Below, piece after piece: positions 1 through 10,500 of a stretch of 64,000 nucleotides of DNA (position 1 is its first letter; each line of letters starts with the position of its first letter). The notes below the pieces were generated by a model. The model made no database searches and had not been told where the DNA came from. It saw nothing but the letters and a program-made list of their open reading frames with translations. The stretch is from contig JAPTHN010000180.1 in the NCBI GenBank assembly GCA_026936325.1, positions 1 through 64,000 of the forward strand, given 5' to 3'. The position numbers were made by a program, and so were the translations under genes. This DNA comes from Platynereis dumerilii. Taxonomy: Eukaryota > Annelida > Polychaeta > Phyllodocida > Nereididae.

Positions 1-60
1 TTATCTATAGATCTGATCTTATCTATCAATTCTATCTGTCTGCCCATTTGCCCAGTCCTT
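1..60. repeat. TCTA/TCTG-rich simple sequence
   Basis: The first 50 or so bases are an imperfect run of TATC, TCTA and TCTG units. A similar but longer tract lies at 17448-17600. It looks like decayed microsatellite and has no coding potential. Confidence 0.5.
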
Positions 61-302
61 TAAAAGATAAATTGGCCTTCTGCATGGAAAGTTGAAGACA
101 ATTCTTCGCACGCTACGGCAATTTCTACAGCTTTAATTAACTTTTTGAAGTTTCTGTTGGAAATGGAGGTAAACAAAATGTAGTTTTAAGACCCAAGATC
201 ACGGGGAGCCACTTTTGTGGTACTGGAATCAATTGGATATCTTCAATGAACTGAAAATGCACAATCGAATTTTTTTCTTCAACCGGAAGTACTATTTGTT
301 TA

Positions 303-1045
303 CATGACGACCATGGCGATAAAAGACTCAAACAAGAAATTGACTAATGAAATTAAATCTCTGAAAGAAGCTAATCTTACTCTACACAAGAATGTTGACA
401 ACCTGAACAAAATCATCAAAGATAAAGATGAAAAATTAACTAAAATGCAAGAAACTATCAATGCTCAAGAATAAAAAAATTGATGACAAAGAACAATTTT
501 TGCGTCGTAATATCCTTCACATTTCTGGATTGCTGGAACGAGCGGATGAAAATCTCGTGCGACGATTCTTGAGATTGGAGAGAGAACGTCTCCAACTAGA
601 TATTGTTGAATCTGATATTGACGATATTTACAGAATCGGAAAAGAACAACATCAGAAGCCGAGAGCAGTAATGGTTAAATTCACATCCTACTGCATTCGC
701 AACCTGGTTTATCGAGATCGCAGAAAACTTTTACGACCAGTCGAAGAAGAACCTGAATTCAACCAAGAAATCCAAACTGGAGAAGATGAAAATGAAGACG
801 AAAATGAAAACGAAAATGAAGATGATGAATGTGACATTCCTGAAGATAACCCCGATCAAAAACTGTACGTAAATGAAGACCTCACCAAAAGACGTGCGAC
901 AATTTTATGGAAAGCCCGCTCACAAGTGAAAAGCAAGAAACTCAATGACTGTTGGTCATTCGATGGAAGACTTTACATCAAAAACTTTGCAAACAAAGTC
1001 ATTCCTATTAACACTGAACAAGACTTATTCCTAAACATCAATTAA
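303..1045 (+). pseudogene. LINE A ORF1: coiled coil, RRM-like and C-terminal domains, acidic linker
   Basis: Frame 303-474 encodes a lysine/glutamate-rich heptad-like coiled coil (KDSNKKLTNEIKSLKEANLT...). It ends in a stop just after a second frame opens at 461, so the two halves are now out of phase by a frameshift near 461-472. The 461-1045 frame gives 194 residues. Residues about 13-90 match the L1 ORF1p RRM pattern: RRNILHISG near the start, YRIGKEQHQKPRAVMVKF in the middle. Residues about 135-190 match the ORF1p C-terminal domain (LYVNEDLTKRRATILWKAR, then WSFDGRLYIKNF). Between them lies a linker rich in Glu, Asp and Asn (about residues 104-127). The family role is a trimeric RNA-binding chaperone for LINE RNA. 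The acidic linker between the two domains is unusual. Confidence 0.8.
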
Positions 1046-1450
1046 TCATGTTAAATGAAATAATGTACTTTCAATTGCTCAATCCTTTAACAATTATAAT
1101 CGGCTTGTTAACATAAATCCAAGTTTACAAGTTAAAACTGCGATAAGAATGCTAATACTCCTGATTAGGTTTTGAACTTATATACTGACATTTTATCCCT
1201 TGTGATCTCTCATACCAATGTTTTCTCCTTGTTCAATTGTTTGTGTTTTTTATATTTTTATTTATGGAACTAGATTTGATTATTTGATACAAATGACTTA
1301 CTTAACTTACTTGTACTTTTATATAGACTTGACAACAAACTTGATATTAGCTTGTTGACTATATACTATTATAATAGTATCTATAACTCACTTTCAAATA
1401 TATTGTTCAGTTGAATACTTTATGATAAATAATTTGCTCTGATATATTCA

Positions 1451-4400
1451 ATGGTGAACTGTAAAGTATGTGGAAATAGGGTTTTGTCCCATTCCTGTCA
1501 CCTTAAATGTTGCAATTGTCTAATTTTGGTTCATAAAAAGTGTTTACCTTTTGTAACTAGAAATGATTCTATTTACATTGATTGACCTACTAAACCATGG
1601 CTATGTATTACTTGTACAACAAATGAATTGCCCTTCCATAACATAAATGAAGATGATGAATTTGTATGTACTATATTAAATTTCTTTAATGCTAATCGAA
1701 TAGACTTAATTCCAAATTTCCAACAACTTATGTTCAATCCTTTTGAATTGAATATTAATGGCAGTATTTCTCGATTGAATGATATAGATCCTGATTTAAA
1801 TATCTTCAATGATACAACTGTATATAATAATATTGTTAATTGTGACTATTATCTTGAAGATTCACTTAATGACAAGATTTCTCATATGAATGTTAACTAT
1901 GACAGTTCCTCACTTCTACACCACAATGTAAGGAGTGCTCCAAAAAATTTTCATGATTTATATAATTTACTTGATAATGTGAATATTTCATTCACTGTTA
2001 CAGAACTCTCAGAAACTTGGTTGAATGAAAAAAATGTTGACCTATATGAAATGGATGGTTACAACAGCGAACATAATTACAGAAGTATTAAAAGTGTCTC
2101 AGTTTATATTAGAAATTGTGTTCAGTACAAAAGACGGTCTGATCTCGATGTTTTCATTAATATTATGGAATCAATTTTTATAGAACAAAATCTGTGCCTC
2201 ATACATCTAATAAACCAACCATTGTTGGTAAAGTTTATAGACCACCTGGTACTGATATTCTTGAATGTAAGTGTTTATACCTTCTTGGTGACTTTAACAT
2301 CAATTTGTTAAATTGCAACACCCACACAATTACAACAGAATTCATAGATTCTCTTTATTCATACTCTTTGTTACCCATCAGAGTCCGCGAAAAGTGCCGG
2401 TTTGCCGGTCAAAACCGGCAAAAATAGCGTGTGACCGGCAGAAATATAGTGGTTACCTGCCCAAATGTCCGATGGTAAAGCTGCAGAGTCAATGAGTTCA
2501 TACAGCTGCCAATGCAATCAGTACATGCCTTTGAAGGCTCCAGTGCAATTAAGAAACATTGGTGAGTTACAATGACTCAAATTGGACTTGAAGTGTCAAA
2601 TGGATCATTGCAATTAGACTTTGACAACTGTCAATAGCTCGCCAAATTGCAATTAGCAATAGTCAACTGTATTGAACTGGTTCAATGGTTTCCACAAACG
2701 ATATGAGGCCCTGCTAGACTGCAACATTACAACAATCAGCCATTATCAGCAGGTCCTGACAGGTTTTCTGTAATAGCAGTGAAATACACCACACATTTTA
2801 CAGCTTGGAATCAATTTTAATTAACAAAGGATAAAGCATGGATAAAGCATAAAGGGGATAAGAGTCTCTGTCTGTTTTTCTGAAAACATTTTATCAATGT
2901 TAGTCTTTGAGGATGCATCTTTTGGCTTGAAAAAAAAAAGAGTAGGCCTAAGTAAAATTATGTTCAATGCAAGCTTTGAGCCATACATGGATATAATGGT
3001 CGGCCTAAACTCACCAATGGGTCATTAGGCTTTAAATGATTAACATGCTTATTGGAATAACTTCATTTTGAGTCTCTAGAAAACTACTTGGAATTATTGA
3101 AATTGAAATTTCGGGCAGATAAGATTTCATTCGGGCAGGTAAAATTCAGAATCCACCTGCCCGAATGTCCTGTGTGTCAAAAGTACTTTTCGCGGACTCT
3201 GTTACCCATGATTACCAAACCCACCAGAATTGACAATGAATCAAATTCACTGATTGATAATATCTTTTGCAATGACATGTTTAACAATAAATTCATAAAT
3301 GGAATAATTTTTACAGATATTTCTGACCACTTCCCTGTTTTTTTGCATTAATACAAATGCTAAAATAAATTCAAATCCCCCATTATATAAACATCGAATC
3401 TTTGATTCAACAAGTATAGCAATTTTGCACAAAAGTTACAGACATTTGACTGGAGTGCCATGTACAGCTTAAACTCCTGTCAGTCAGCTTTTTCATGGTT
3501 CTATGAAAATTATATAAAATTATACAAGGAATGTTTTCCCTTAGTTTCTAAAAGCAGATACATAAATAAAAAACCTTTGCTAACAAATGGTTTTAAAAAA
3601 TCAATCAAAATAAAAGACAAATTATATCATACATGTAAAAAATATCTTACTACTAATAATTTAAATAAATATAGAACTTATAAAAACAAAATTCAATCTA
3701 TTATACCTAAGGCAGAAAAAGATTATTATGAATATAACCTAAAAATTAATCAATGTAACATTAAAAAAATCATGGGTTTTAATTAAAAAAGCAATAAATA
3801 AAAATAAAAGAAATCCACCTTCAGAAGAATTTCACATTAATGGTAATGCGACCAATGATGGACAAGTAATATCCAATGCGTTTAATAAATTCTATACAAA
3901 TATTGGGCCAACTTTGGCATAATCAATTCCTCGATCTGATAATCATCCTACATCATATATTTCCCAAAGGAACGAAACTACATTATTTTTAAATCCAACT
4001 TCAGAAAATGAAATTAGCGATGTTATAAAATATCTGAAGACTTCTAGTCTAGGTCATGATGAAATTAATGCAATTGTAGTTAAAAAAACAAGTTCTCATA
4101 TCATCAGAATTATTTCTCATTTAACTAATCTCTCTCTAAGCCAAGGCCAATCTCCAAATGAACTTAAAATTGCAAGAGTCACTTCTATATATAAAGCTAA
4201 TGATCCGAGCCTTATAAATAATTACAGACCTGTATCTGTTTTTTTTAAAGTGTATTTTCAAAAATATTTAAAAAAATCATGTATGTTAGACTTGATAAAT
4301 CTATTAATGATAATAATTTGTTTTACCAATATCAATTTGGTTTCAGAGAAAAACATAATACTCTTTCAGCCTTGACAGTTTTATTAGATAAAATAACAGA

Positions 4401-5592
4401 TGCTTTCAATAAAAATAAAGTTATAGTTGGAATTTTTTTTGATTTCAAAAAGGCTTTCGACACCATTGATCACAATATTCTGCTACAAAAATTAGAGAAA
4501 TATGGCATCAGAGGAATTCCCTTATCTTGGTTAAAAAATTATCTTTCTGATCGTAAACAGTATGTGATGTTTAATAATTTCCAATCTTCTCATTTACCAA
4601 TTACTTGTGGTGTACCTCAAAGTTTAATTTTGGGACCTATTCTTTTTCTTTTATAAATCAATAATTTACGTAATGTCTCTTCAATTACTATTCCTCTTCT
4701 ATTTGCTGATGACTCAAACCTTTTTTTTTTAAGGAAATTTTTTTACTTATATCTATTTATATGGAATTATCCAAAATTTATGAATGGATCCTTTCTTGTA
4801 AATTATCTCTAAACATCGATAAAACAAACTTTCTGCTCATTAGACCGCAAAACAAAAAAATTGATATAAACAATAATCTCATAATTAATATCAAAAATAT
4901 ATCTTTAGTTAACACAGTGAAATTTCTTGGCATTCATTTAGACTCTCATATTTCTTGGCAATGTCATCTAAGCTACATTAGAAAGAAAATATCTAAGTTA
5001 TGGGATCATAAATAAAGTTAAAAAACTGTTTAACAAAAATACCTTAAATACACTTAGTTACTGTTTTATTTATCCTTACTTAGCATACTGCATAGAAATT
5101 TGGGGAAGCGCTGCTGCTGTATATCTGGACCCTTTATTTAAGATTAAAAAAAAATTCATTAGAATTATTTCGATCTCCCATTATTTAGCCCGTACAGCTG
5201 AATTATTCACTCAGTATTCTATTCTTCCTTTATCCAAGTTATATGTTTATCATGTTCTCTTGTTTATGTATAAGATTGACCATAAATTGCTCCCACCATT
5301 ATTCTCGAATATATTTTCCTATAATACATCTATACATAGACACAATACTAGATCATTTAACAACTTCCATACTCCAAGCATGCGCTTAACCACGTGTCAG
5401 AAATCTTTGAAATTTATGGGTGTTAAAATATGGAATTATTTCATTTCTTTGATCAGTAATTGCCTTGTTTTAAACTCATTTAAAAAAAAGACCAAACAAT
5501 ATTTAAATATTAATAACCTACCCGATATTCTGTTCCTGTTTTGTTTTGTTTTTACCACCAGTATAGTACCTGAATATGTTGTCACTTATTAA
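1451..5592 (+). pseudogene. LINE A ORF2 remnant: PHD-like finger, endonuclease, reverse transcriptase
   Basis: An ATG at 1451 starts a short frame with a Cys-x2-Cys...Cys-x2-Cys...His-x2-Cys spacing like a PHD finger, stopped at about 1585. The next frame (about 1586-2311) carries the EEP endonuclease signatures HHNVRS and SETWLN. The GDFNIN motif is near 2290 in another frame. After the hAT insertion the endonuclease resumes at 3202 (ITKPTRI, then SDHFPVF near 3330). RT signatures follow: KKAFDTIDH near 4447, CGVPQS near 4608 and FADDS near 4702. The thumb and C-terminal part run to about 5592. At least six frame changes or stops separate these pieces. No function is expected. A full-length member of the family would make the nuclease and RT for target-primed reverse transcription. 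Confidence 0.8.
2379..3201. mobile_element. hAT-type non-autonomous element (MITE), 823 bp, inside LINE A
   Basis: Perfect 17-bp terminal inverted repeats CAGAGTCCGCGAAAAGT occupy 2379-2395 and, in reverse complement, 3185-3201. The 8-bp target-site duplication TTACCCAT lies at 2371-2378 and 3202-3209. A TIR that starts with CA and an 8-bp duplication are the marks of the hAT superfamily. There is no transposase ORF. Subterminal motifs CCGGC (2397-2440) and CTGCCCRAATGTCC (near 2458 and 3162) are repeated inside the ends. It interrupts the LINE A endonuclease, so it is younger than that LINE. Confidence 0.93.
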
Positions 5593-5889
5593 ACTTAATG
5601 TATGTATATCAAATAGTATTAATCCTACTATTTGTTTTTATAGTTAGCCCTAGTCTTTTTGTTTTCTTTTTAAAAATAAAAAGGAACTTGTTATTGTTCA
5701 TGCTGTTCATGTTCTCCCTATTTGTATTACTCAATTTATGTATCATAATTGGGCAAAATATGTCCACCCGACATCTGCCCCCAGATGTAATTTGTTATGT
5801 TTATTGTTTGAATACATGTATCCTATTTACATCCGGAATAAAAAATTGAATTGAAATGGAATTGAAATTGAAAGATGCAGTAGTTCTAT

Positions 5890-5935
5890 GACAATGCTGC
5901 ACGAATTTCATGGCAGTGCCATTACATATTATTAA
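5890..5935. repeat. Short dispersed repeat, copy 1
   Basis: The stretch containing ATTTCATGGCAGTGCCATTA closely matches 17732-17768, where a short AT-rich tract also follows. Copy 1 lies directly after the LINE A 3' end. It may be host sequence duplicated at the two sites or part of a dispersed repeat of unknown class. Confidence 0.5.
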
Positions 5936-6502
5936 ATGTAACCTGTTCAAAACAAATTCATTGCAAATTGACACAAAATCTGATGAAAAGAGCTACTTTT
6001 GTTGATTTCAGTAACCAAAAAATTATTCAGACACTTTAGAGTCACTACTGTTAGAATCTGACTCGTCACATAAGGCCTGCTGGCAGTCCCAAATATTTAA
6101 TTGCATACAACTTTTAAGGTAAATGGTTCTTTCAGTTTTATTTTGATAGAAGAGTTTACAATAATTATTGTCATTTTATGATATTATGAAATATTTCCAA
6201 TTGCTATCAAACAGATTTCTGCCAAACAAGTTAAGAAAATGTGATAAACTGAATCAGATGCTTATCTCACATATTCATCCGAATTGTCTAGACTGATGAT
6301 CACACCTGTAATCAAATGTATTCACAATTATCCCATGGTAGTATGTTAGCAGTATTTGAGATAAATATTAGTAAATAATTCACTTTCAACAACTTCGTAA
6401 AAGCGTCAGAATAATTTTTCCTTCCTGAAATCAACAAAAGTAGCTTTTTTCACCAGATTTGTGTCAATTTGCAATGGATTTGATTTGGACAGGTTCCATT
6501 TA
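5934..6502. repeat. Inverted-repeat element with roughly 78-bp arms
   Basis: Left arm 5934-6011 and right arm 6424-6502 are inverted copies. For example CTACTTTTGTTGATTTCAG on the left mirrors CTGAAATCAACAAAAGTAG on the right, and the outer AACCTGTYCAAA portions also pair. The 410-bp loop contains a candidate terminal exon of the minus-strand Ig gene (6110-6023). No transposase is seen. Confidence 0.65.
6023..6110 (-). CDS. Candidate last exon (cytoplasmic tail) of the minus-strand Ig gene
   Basis: After a weak AG acceptor the frame reads CMQLNIWDCQQALCDESDSN and continues for nine more residues (acidic, serine-rich) to a TAA stop at 6023-6025. Its entry phase (2) matches the exit phase of the exon ending at 7418. 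The acidic, serine-rich ending would suit a cytoplasmic tail. Against it: the polypyrimidine tract is poor, the hydrophobic segment would be too short without another exon, and the sequence lies inside an inverted-repeat element. Treat it as a guess. Confidence 0.25.
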
Positions 6503-7417
6503 ATAGCAAGGATGATTTCTACTTCATGTTTCACCACTTACTTTTTGATTGCTTAAAAATGAAAAGAAAACACCAAGTGTCTAAATAAATGTAATTGTGG
6601 GTCTGACTGTAGGTACAATGAAAGATTATGAATTTATTTGTTATGTAGATGACTTTCATGGGAAATATAATGAACATTCTGTAAAAATTTTATTAAAATG
6701 TACTGCAGTAAATAAATGGCATGGTGTTAAGAATAGGCCCTATGCTATTTGAACATATATGTGTTAGATAAATTGTCATAGCATTGTGGCATATAAAACA
6801 GCTGCAGTGATGCTTGTAATGAAACATGAAATGTTTAAACCATTCGGTCAATGCTGCACATGAAAGTCATAGATAATTAAAAGAAAAAAGGAAAATATAA
6901 TTTCAATGGGAAGTGGAGGTCACTTACTTAAATCAAATTGTTTGGTAGCAAAGAAAATTGGAAACAATTTACGTACCATTTACCTCCAATATTATATGGA
7001 GAGTGGATGGTGAGGAGACCAATATGGAGCTTTATTGACTGAAGCAGGTGTATTGATCGAGGCTGTAGGCCGAGACCAATATTATCTGCTGAGGCAAATA
7101 AAACTCAGTACGAAGGGCGGTCAGAAAGCTCATGGCTTTTTTTTATATGAACTCTAATTTTCAATGTGGCACTATGAATGTTTTACGTGATAAATTCAAC
7201 AGTTCTTGAATGAATTTCCAAAATTTTAGAAAATTTGGTCATTTTAAAGTTATTCTGCGGTTGCTATGGAAACAGAAAGTTCAGCTAGGTGCCGCGGGTA
7301 ATACTGAGACACAGAAACCCAAAGAATTGTGGCAGGAAAAGACCTCTCTCTATTGGTGAGATTGACAATATTTGACACAGGAAATATTCATATGCATGAA
7401 GCGTTAAAGGAACATAC
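6503..7417. other. Non-coding stretch, probably intron or 3' region of the minus-strand Ig gene
   Basis: I see no exon with matching splice phase and no clear element. A short minus-strand hydrophobic frame near 6560-6700 was considered as a membrane exon, but its splice phases do not fit. Confidence 0.5.
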
Positions 7418-7517
7418 CCCATAATGGTCGACAAAGCAATAGTTGAAGACTTCCAAGGTGCAATATCTTCTCCTTGATCCTTGACATCTTCTCCCTGATC
7501 CTTGACAGCGCATGTTG
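7418..7517 (-). CDS. Minus-strand Ig gene exon 6 (stalk, possible start of membrane segment)
   Basis: Acceptor CTATTTTCCACAG, donor GTATGT, 100 bp, phase 1 in and phase 2 out. It encodes TCAVKDQGEDVKDQGED, a perfect tandem duplication of an acidic KDQGED unit visible in DNA as repeated GATCARGGAGAAGATGTCAAG, then IAPWKSSTIALSTIM. The hydrophobic end may be the first half of a transmembrane helix. No exon completing it is convincingly seen. Confidence 0.6.
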
Positions 7518-10500
7518 CTGTGGAAAATAGATAAGTAATACATGTACATGTCTTTCATTTCACCAATTTTAAAAGTGGATCAAAATCCAATGTTTACTAG
7601 TTGTTGAAGGAAAAAATTGAAAATACAAGATGTGGTTAGTGAATGCAGCTGGATAATCCAGGAATGGATTACACAAAATTAATTGAACTAATAGACTGAA
7701 ATTAGAATTCACTACGTATTTAGCTTTTGGATCCACAACATCAACCAATCATTGCTCAACTGTGGTTTGGCACTCTCCCATGATCAGTAATTCCAAATAG
7801 CATGAGAAGTATAAAATGTTAATGCAAGGATACATATGATGTTTTATTTTCGAGATCATAGACATTTTTGAAATAAAAAAAGCATTAGCCACACTGTCTG
7901 CAGTACTGTTTTAACATGCAAAACTGTCAGTTTTAAAATGACCTGCTGTTCGCAGATTATTATCGTTTTTACAGGTAGGGGAAAAGGGGGCACAGTGAAT
8001 CGCAGTACAGAGTGAATCAGTTGAATTCTTAGGATGCTCAATGGCAATATTTCAAAAAAATTTTCATTTGTTTGATGTATTTTATGAGCACCCAACAGAA
8101 TCTGGTATGACATTTCTTAAAACATACACTATTTGGGCATCATGAGGTAAAATAGGATTATTAACTTGAAAACATGTAATTTTTGGATTTTCAATTTGCT
8201 TAAAAGTGCAGATAAATATTGAATTATTTACAACAATCATAATATGTGTCAGAGGAAGATCCAATGGAAATGATTCACAGGTGATGCATGAAAACATTGT
8301 TCAAATTGGTGAAATATGGTGATTTAGGTGAGGAGTAGCAGTGCGGAAAACCGTGAATCGGGGCACAGTGAATCGCTATGTTTTCTGTAGTAATAATCAT
8401 AATGACTAATATCTTATTGCAGAAGTACTGAGAAGAGCCTAAATTAATAATTACACCCATGACAATTAATGCCATATATACACCGTTGCTCATAAATATG
8501 GACCACTTCAACATTCGCAATTGAAATTGACAACTTTAGCAACTTCTACTGGAGCACATGATACTCTGATTCAATGTTAACTACTTCCAATGACAACTAA
8601 AGGGACGAACATGCTTTTGTGTAAAACGCATGCTGCAGCATTAACCCCAGGAAAGTTACAGCAGCGCGAAATATGGAAATTCAGGGGGATTTCTAGGGCC
8701 AGGTGCATTCAACCAAAAATTAAAAATTCTTGCAAAAAATTTAGTTGAGGCTTTCAAAGAGTGATTAGAGAAGATGACTTGACCTATTCAATGGACCTTA
8801 CTTACATTCATGCTCTGAAATTTACTTTTGTTTGACACTTTTTTTATCAGCAGGAGTGTATATTAAATAGCTTTGTGATTCATTGCTGTGAAGGGGTATT
8901 TTGTATAGGAAATATTCTAAGAGATTGCAAATGTTAAAATTTTTTATTTCAATGTTCAGAAGTCCAGTTCAGATATGTGTATAATATTTTGATATCTCTT
9001 AAAAGAACTTTATCTTTTGTGGCCTATATCATGGAAATCCGAAAATTGTCATTATTTTCTTGGCGTGCATGTATAGTAGACACTACTACCTTTCTCCAAA
9101 GACCTTCAAGAAGAAAATATCTTAGTATCTCTCTGAGATCTAGCGAAAGTAAACGCATCCGATTCACTGTGCTCCCGTTTCCCTTATGTGTTTTTTGAAA
9201 GCTTTGTTTTGCAGTTGAACAGTGTAGTTTCAAGAGCAAGAGAAGGCCAAAAAGTGCAATTTCTAGCGTCCAAAGGGAAAACCTAGTAAGTCACAAATTG
9301 GGTCAAACTGAGTTAAGGTCAAAATATAACTTCTGAGACATGTTTCTATATATTCTTTAAGTTTAGATTTTCAAGAAGTGGCCCGTTACCCAGAATGACA
9401 CTGACAAATCCCAGTAAGCCTATCTCATACTGCAAGAACTGGAACTTCAAAGTGGATTATCTCAGAAACTCCAAAATGTGACTTACTAGGTTTTCCCTTT
9501 GGACGCTACATTTATTTAAGGATATATATACTAGTGGCGTCCCTGTACCTTTTTGACTGGGGTAAACCTCAAATGTTAAATTTCTTGAATATTGGTACCC
9601 TTTTTCTGATTCTCTGCAGCCAATGGTATAGTTTCCCGCTGTGTCAAATATTGCAGTCGCTTTTGCCGTTGCAGTGAATCTGTCTCCTTTCTCTTTGTGA
9701 GTTGTCTCCACCGTTTCGATTAGCACATGATCACCAAAGATGTGAAGCTGCAAAATTAAGCAATACATGGTTTATTTCTGAGTTTAATGTGGTCTCTGTC
9801 CCACTGCATTGTTTTAATGACAATTTCATTATGTACGAATTGTGGCAATATGGCAGTTGATTATACTAGATTAGCCAAGAGACAGGGACATATTTTTGAT
9901 TCCTCTACATTGCACTATAAATAATGTCTGAATTGTAAAACAAACCCCGGGAAAACCGACTGCTGAGAAAAATTTAAAATAACAAAATGATAAAGAAGAG
10001 AAATGACAGAAATGATGGGGTAATCATTACCGATCATACAGCAGCGCCATCTATAAAATGGAAAAAAGTTCAATTTTTGCCAAAGCCAAAAGCTTTGAAA
10101 CTAAATTTCTAAGCATAAATATTATAATTCAAAAATCAAAAGGGGGGTTGAAATATTGGGGACCAGGGGCATAGCCGGGAACCAGTTAAGGGGGGTGGAG
10201 GTTTTTCCAGATGACCTAGGCGAGGTGAGGCCCGGAGAAGCCAACTAATAATTTGGATTTGTAGCAACCAGCAGTACTAGAAAAGTAGATGTGCATGGAT
10301 CCTATCCCAGGGCGCACCTCGTCCAACCTGGAGCCACCGCTGAAATTCCACTTTTATTATTTTATTTTATATGCCAAAACGGGTACATCAATGCCAACAT
10401 GCAGTTGTAACAATATTTTGTAATATTTACACAAAAAGATCCTTAAAATAAGAATTTATAATGTACCATTATTCGGATTTTAGAATCAGAGCAGCAGTTA

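Larger units (their letters stand above)
300..5872 (+). mobile_element. LINE A: decayed CR1-like non-LTR retrotransposon
   Basis: The order is coiled coil plus L1-type ORF1 domain, then a PHD-like cysteine cluster, an exonuclease-endonuclease-phosphatase (EEP) endonuclease and a reverse transcriptase (RT), all on the plus strand. This is the layout of a Jockey/CR1-group LINE. The 3' end runs into a short ATTGAA-type repeat at about 5848-5872, as CR1-like elements often do. The copy carries many frameshifts and stops, so it is dead. An 823-bp hAT MITE sits in the endonuclease region. The 5' boundary is not visible; 300 is where the coding signal starts. Clade placement rests on motif reading by eye and could be another Jockey-group clade. 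Confidence 0.8.

Noticed and set aside
6560-6700. Minus-strand hydrophobic frame considered as the membrane exon of the minus-strand Ig gene
   Set aside because: Donor phase (1) does not fit the candidate tail exon (2), and the hydrophobic run is broken by Lys and Asn.
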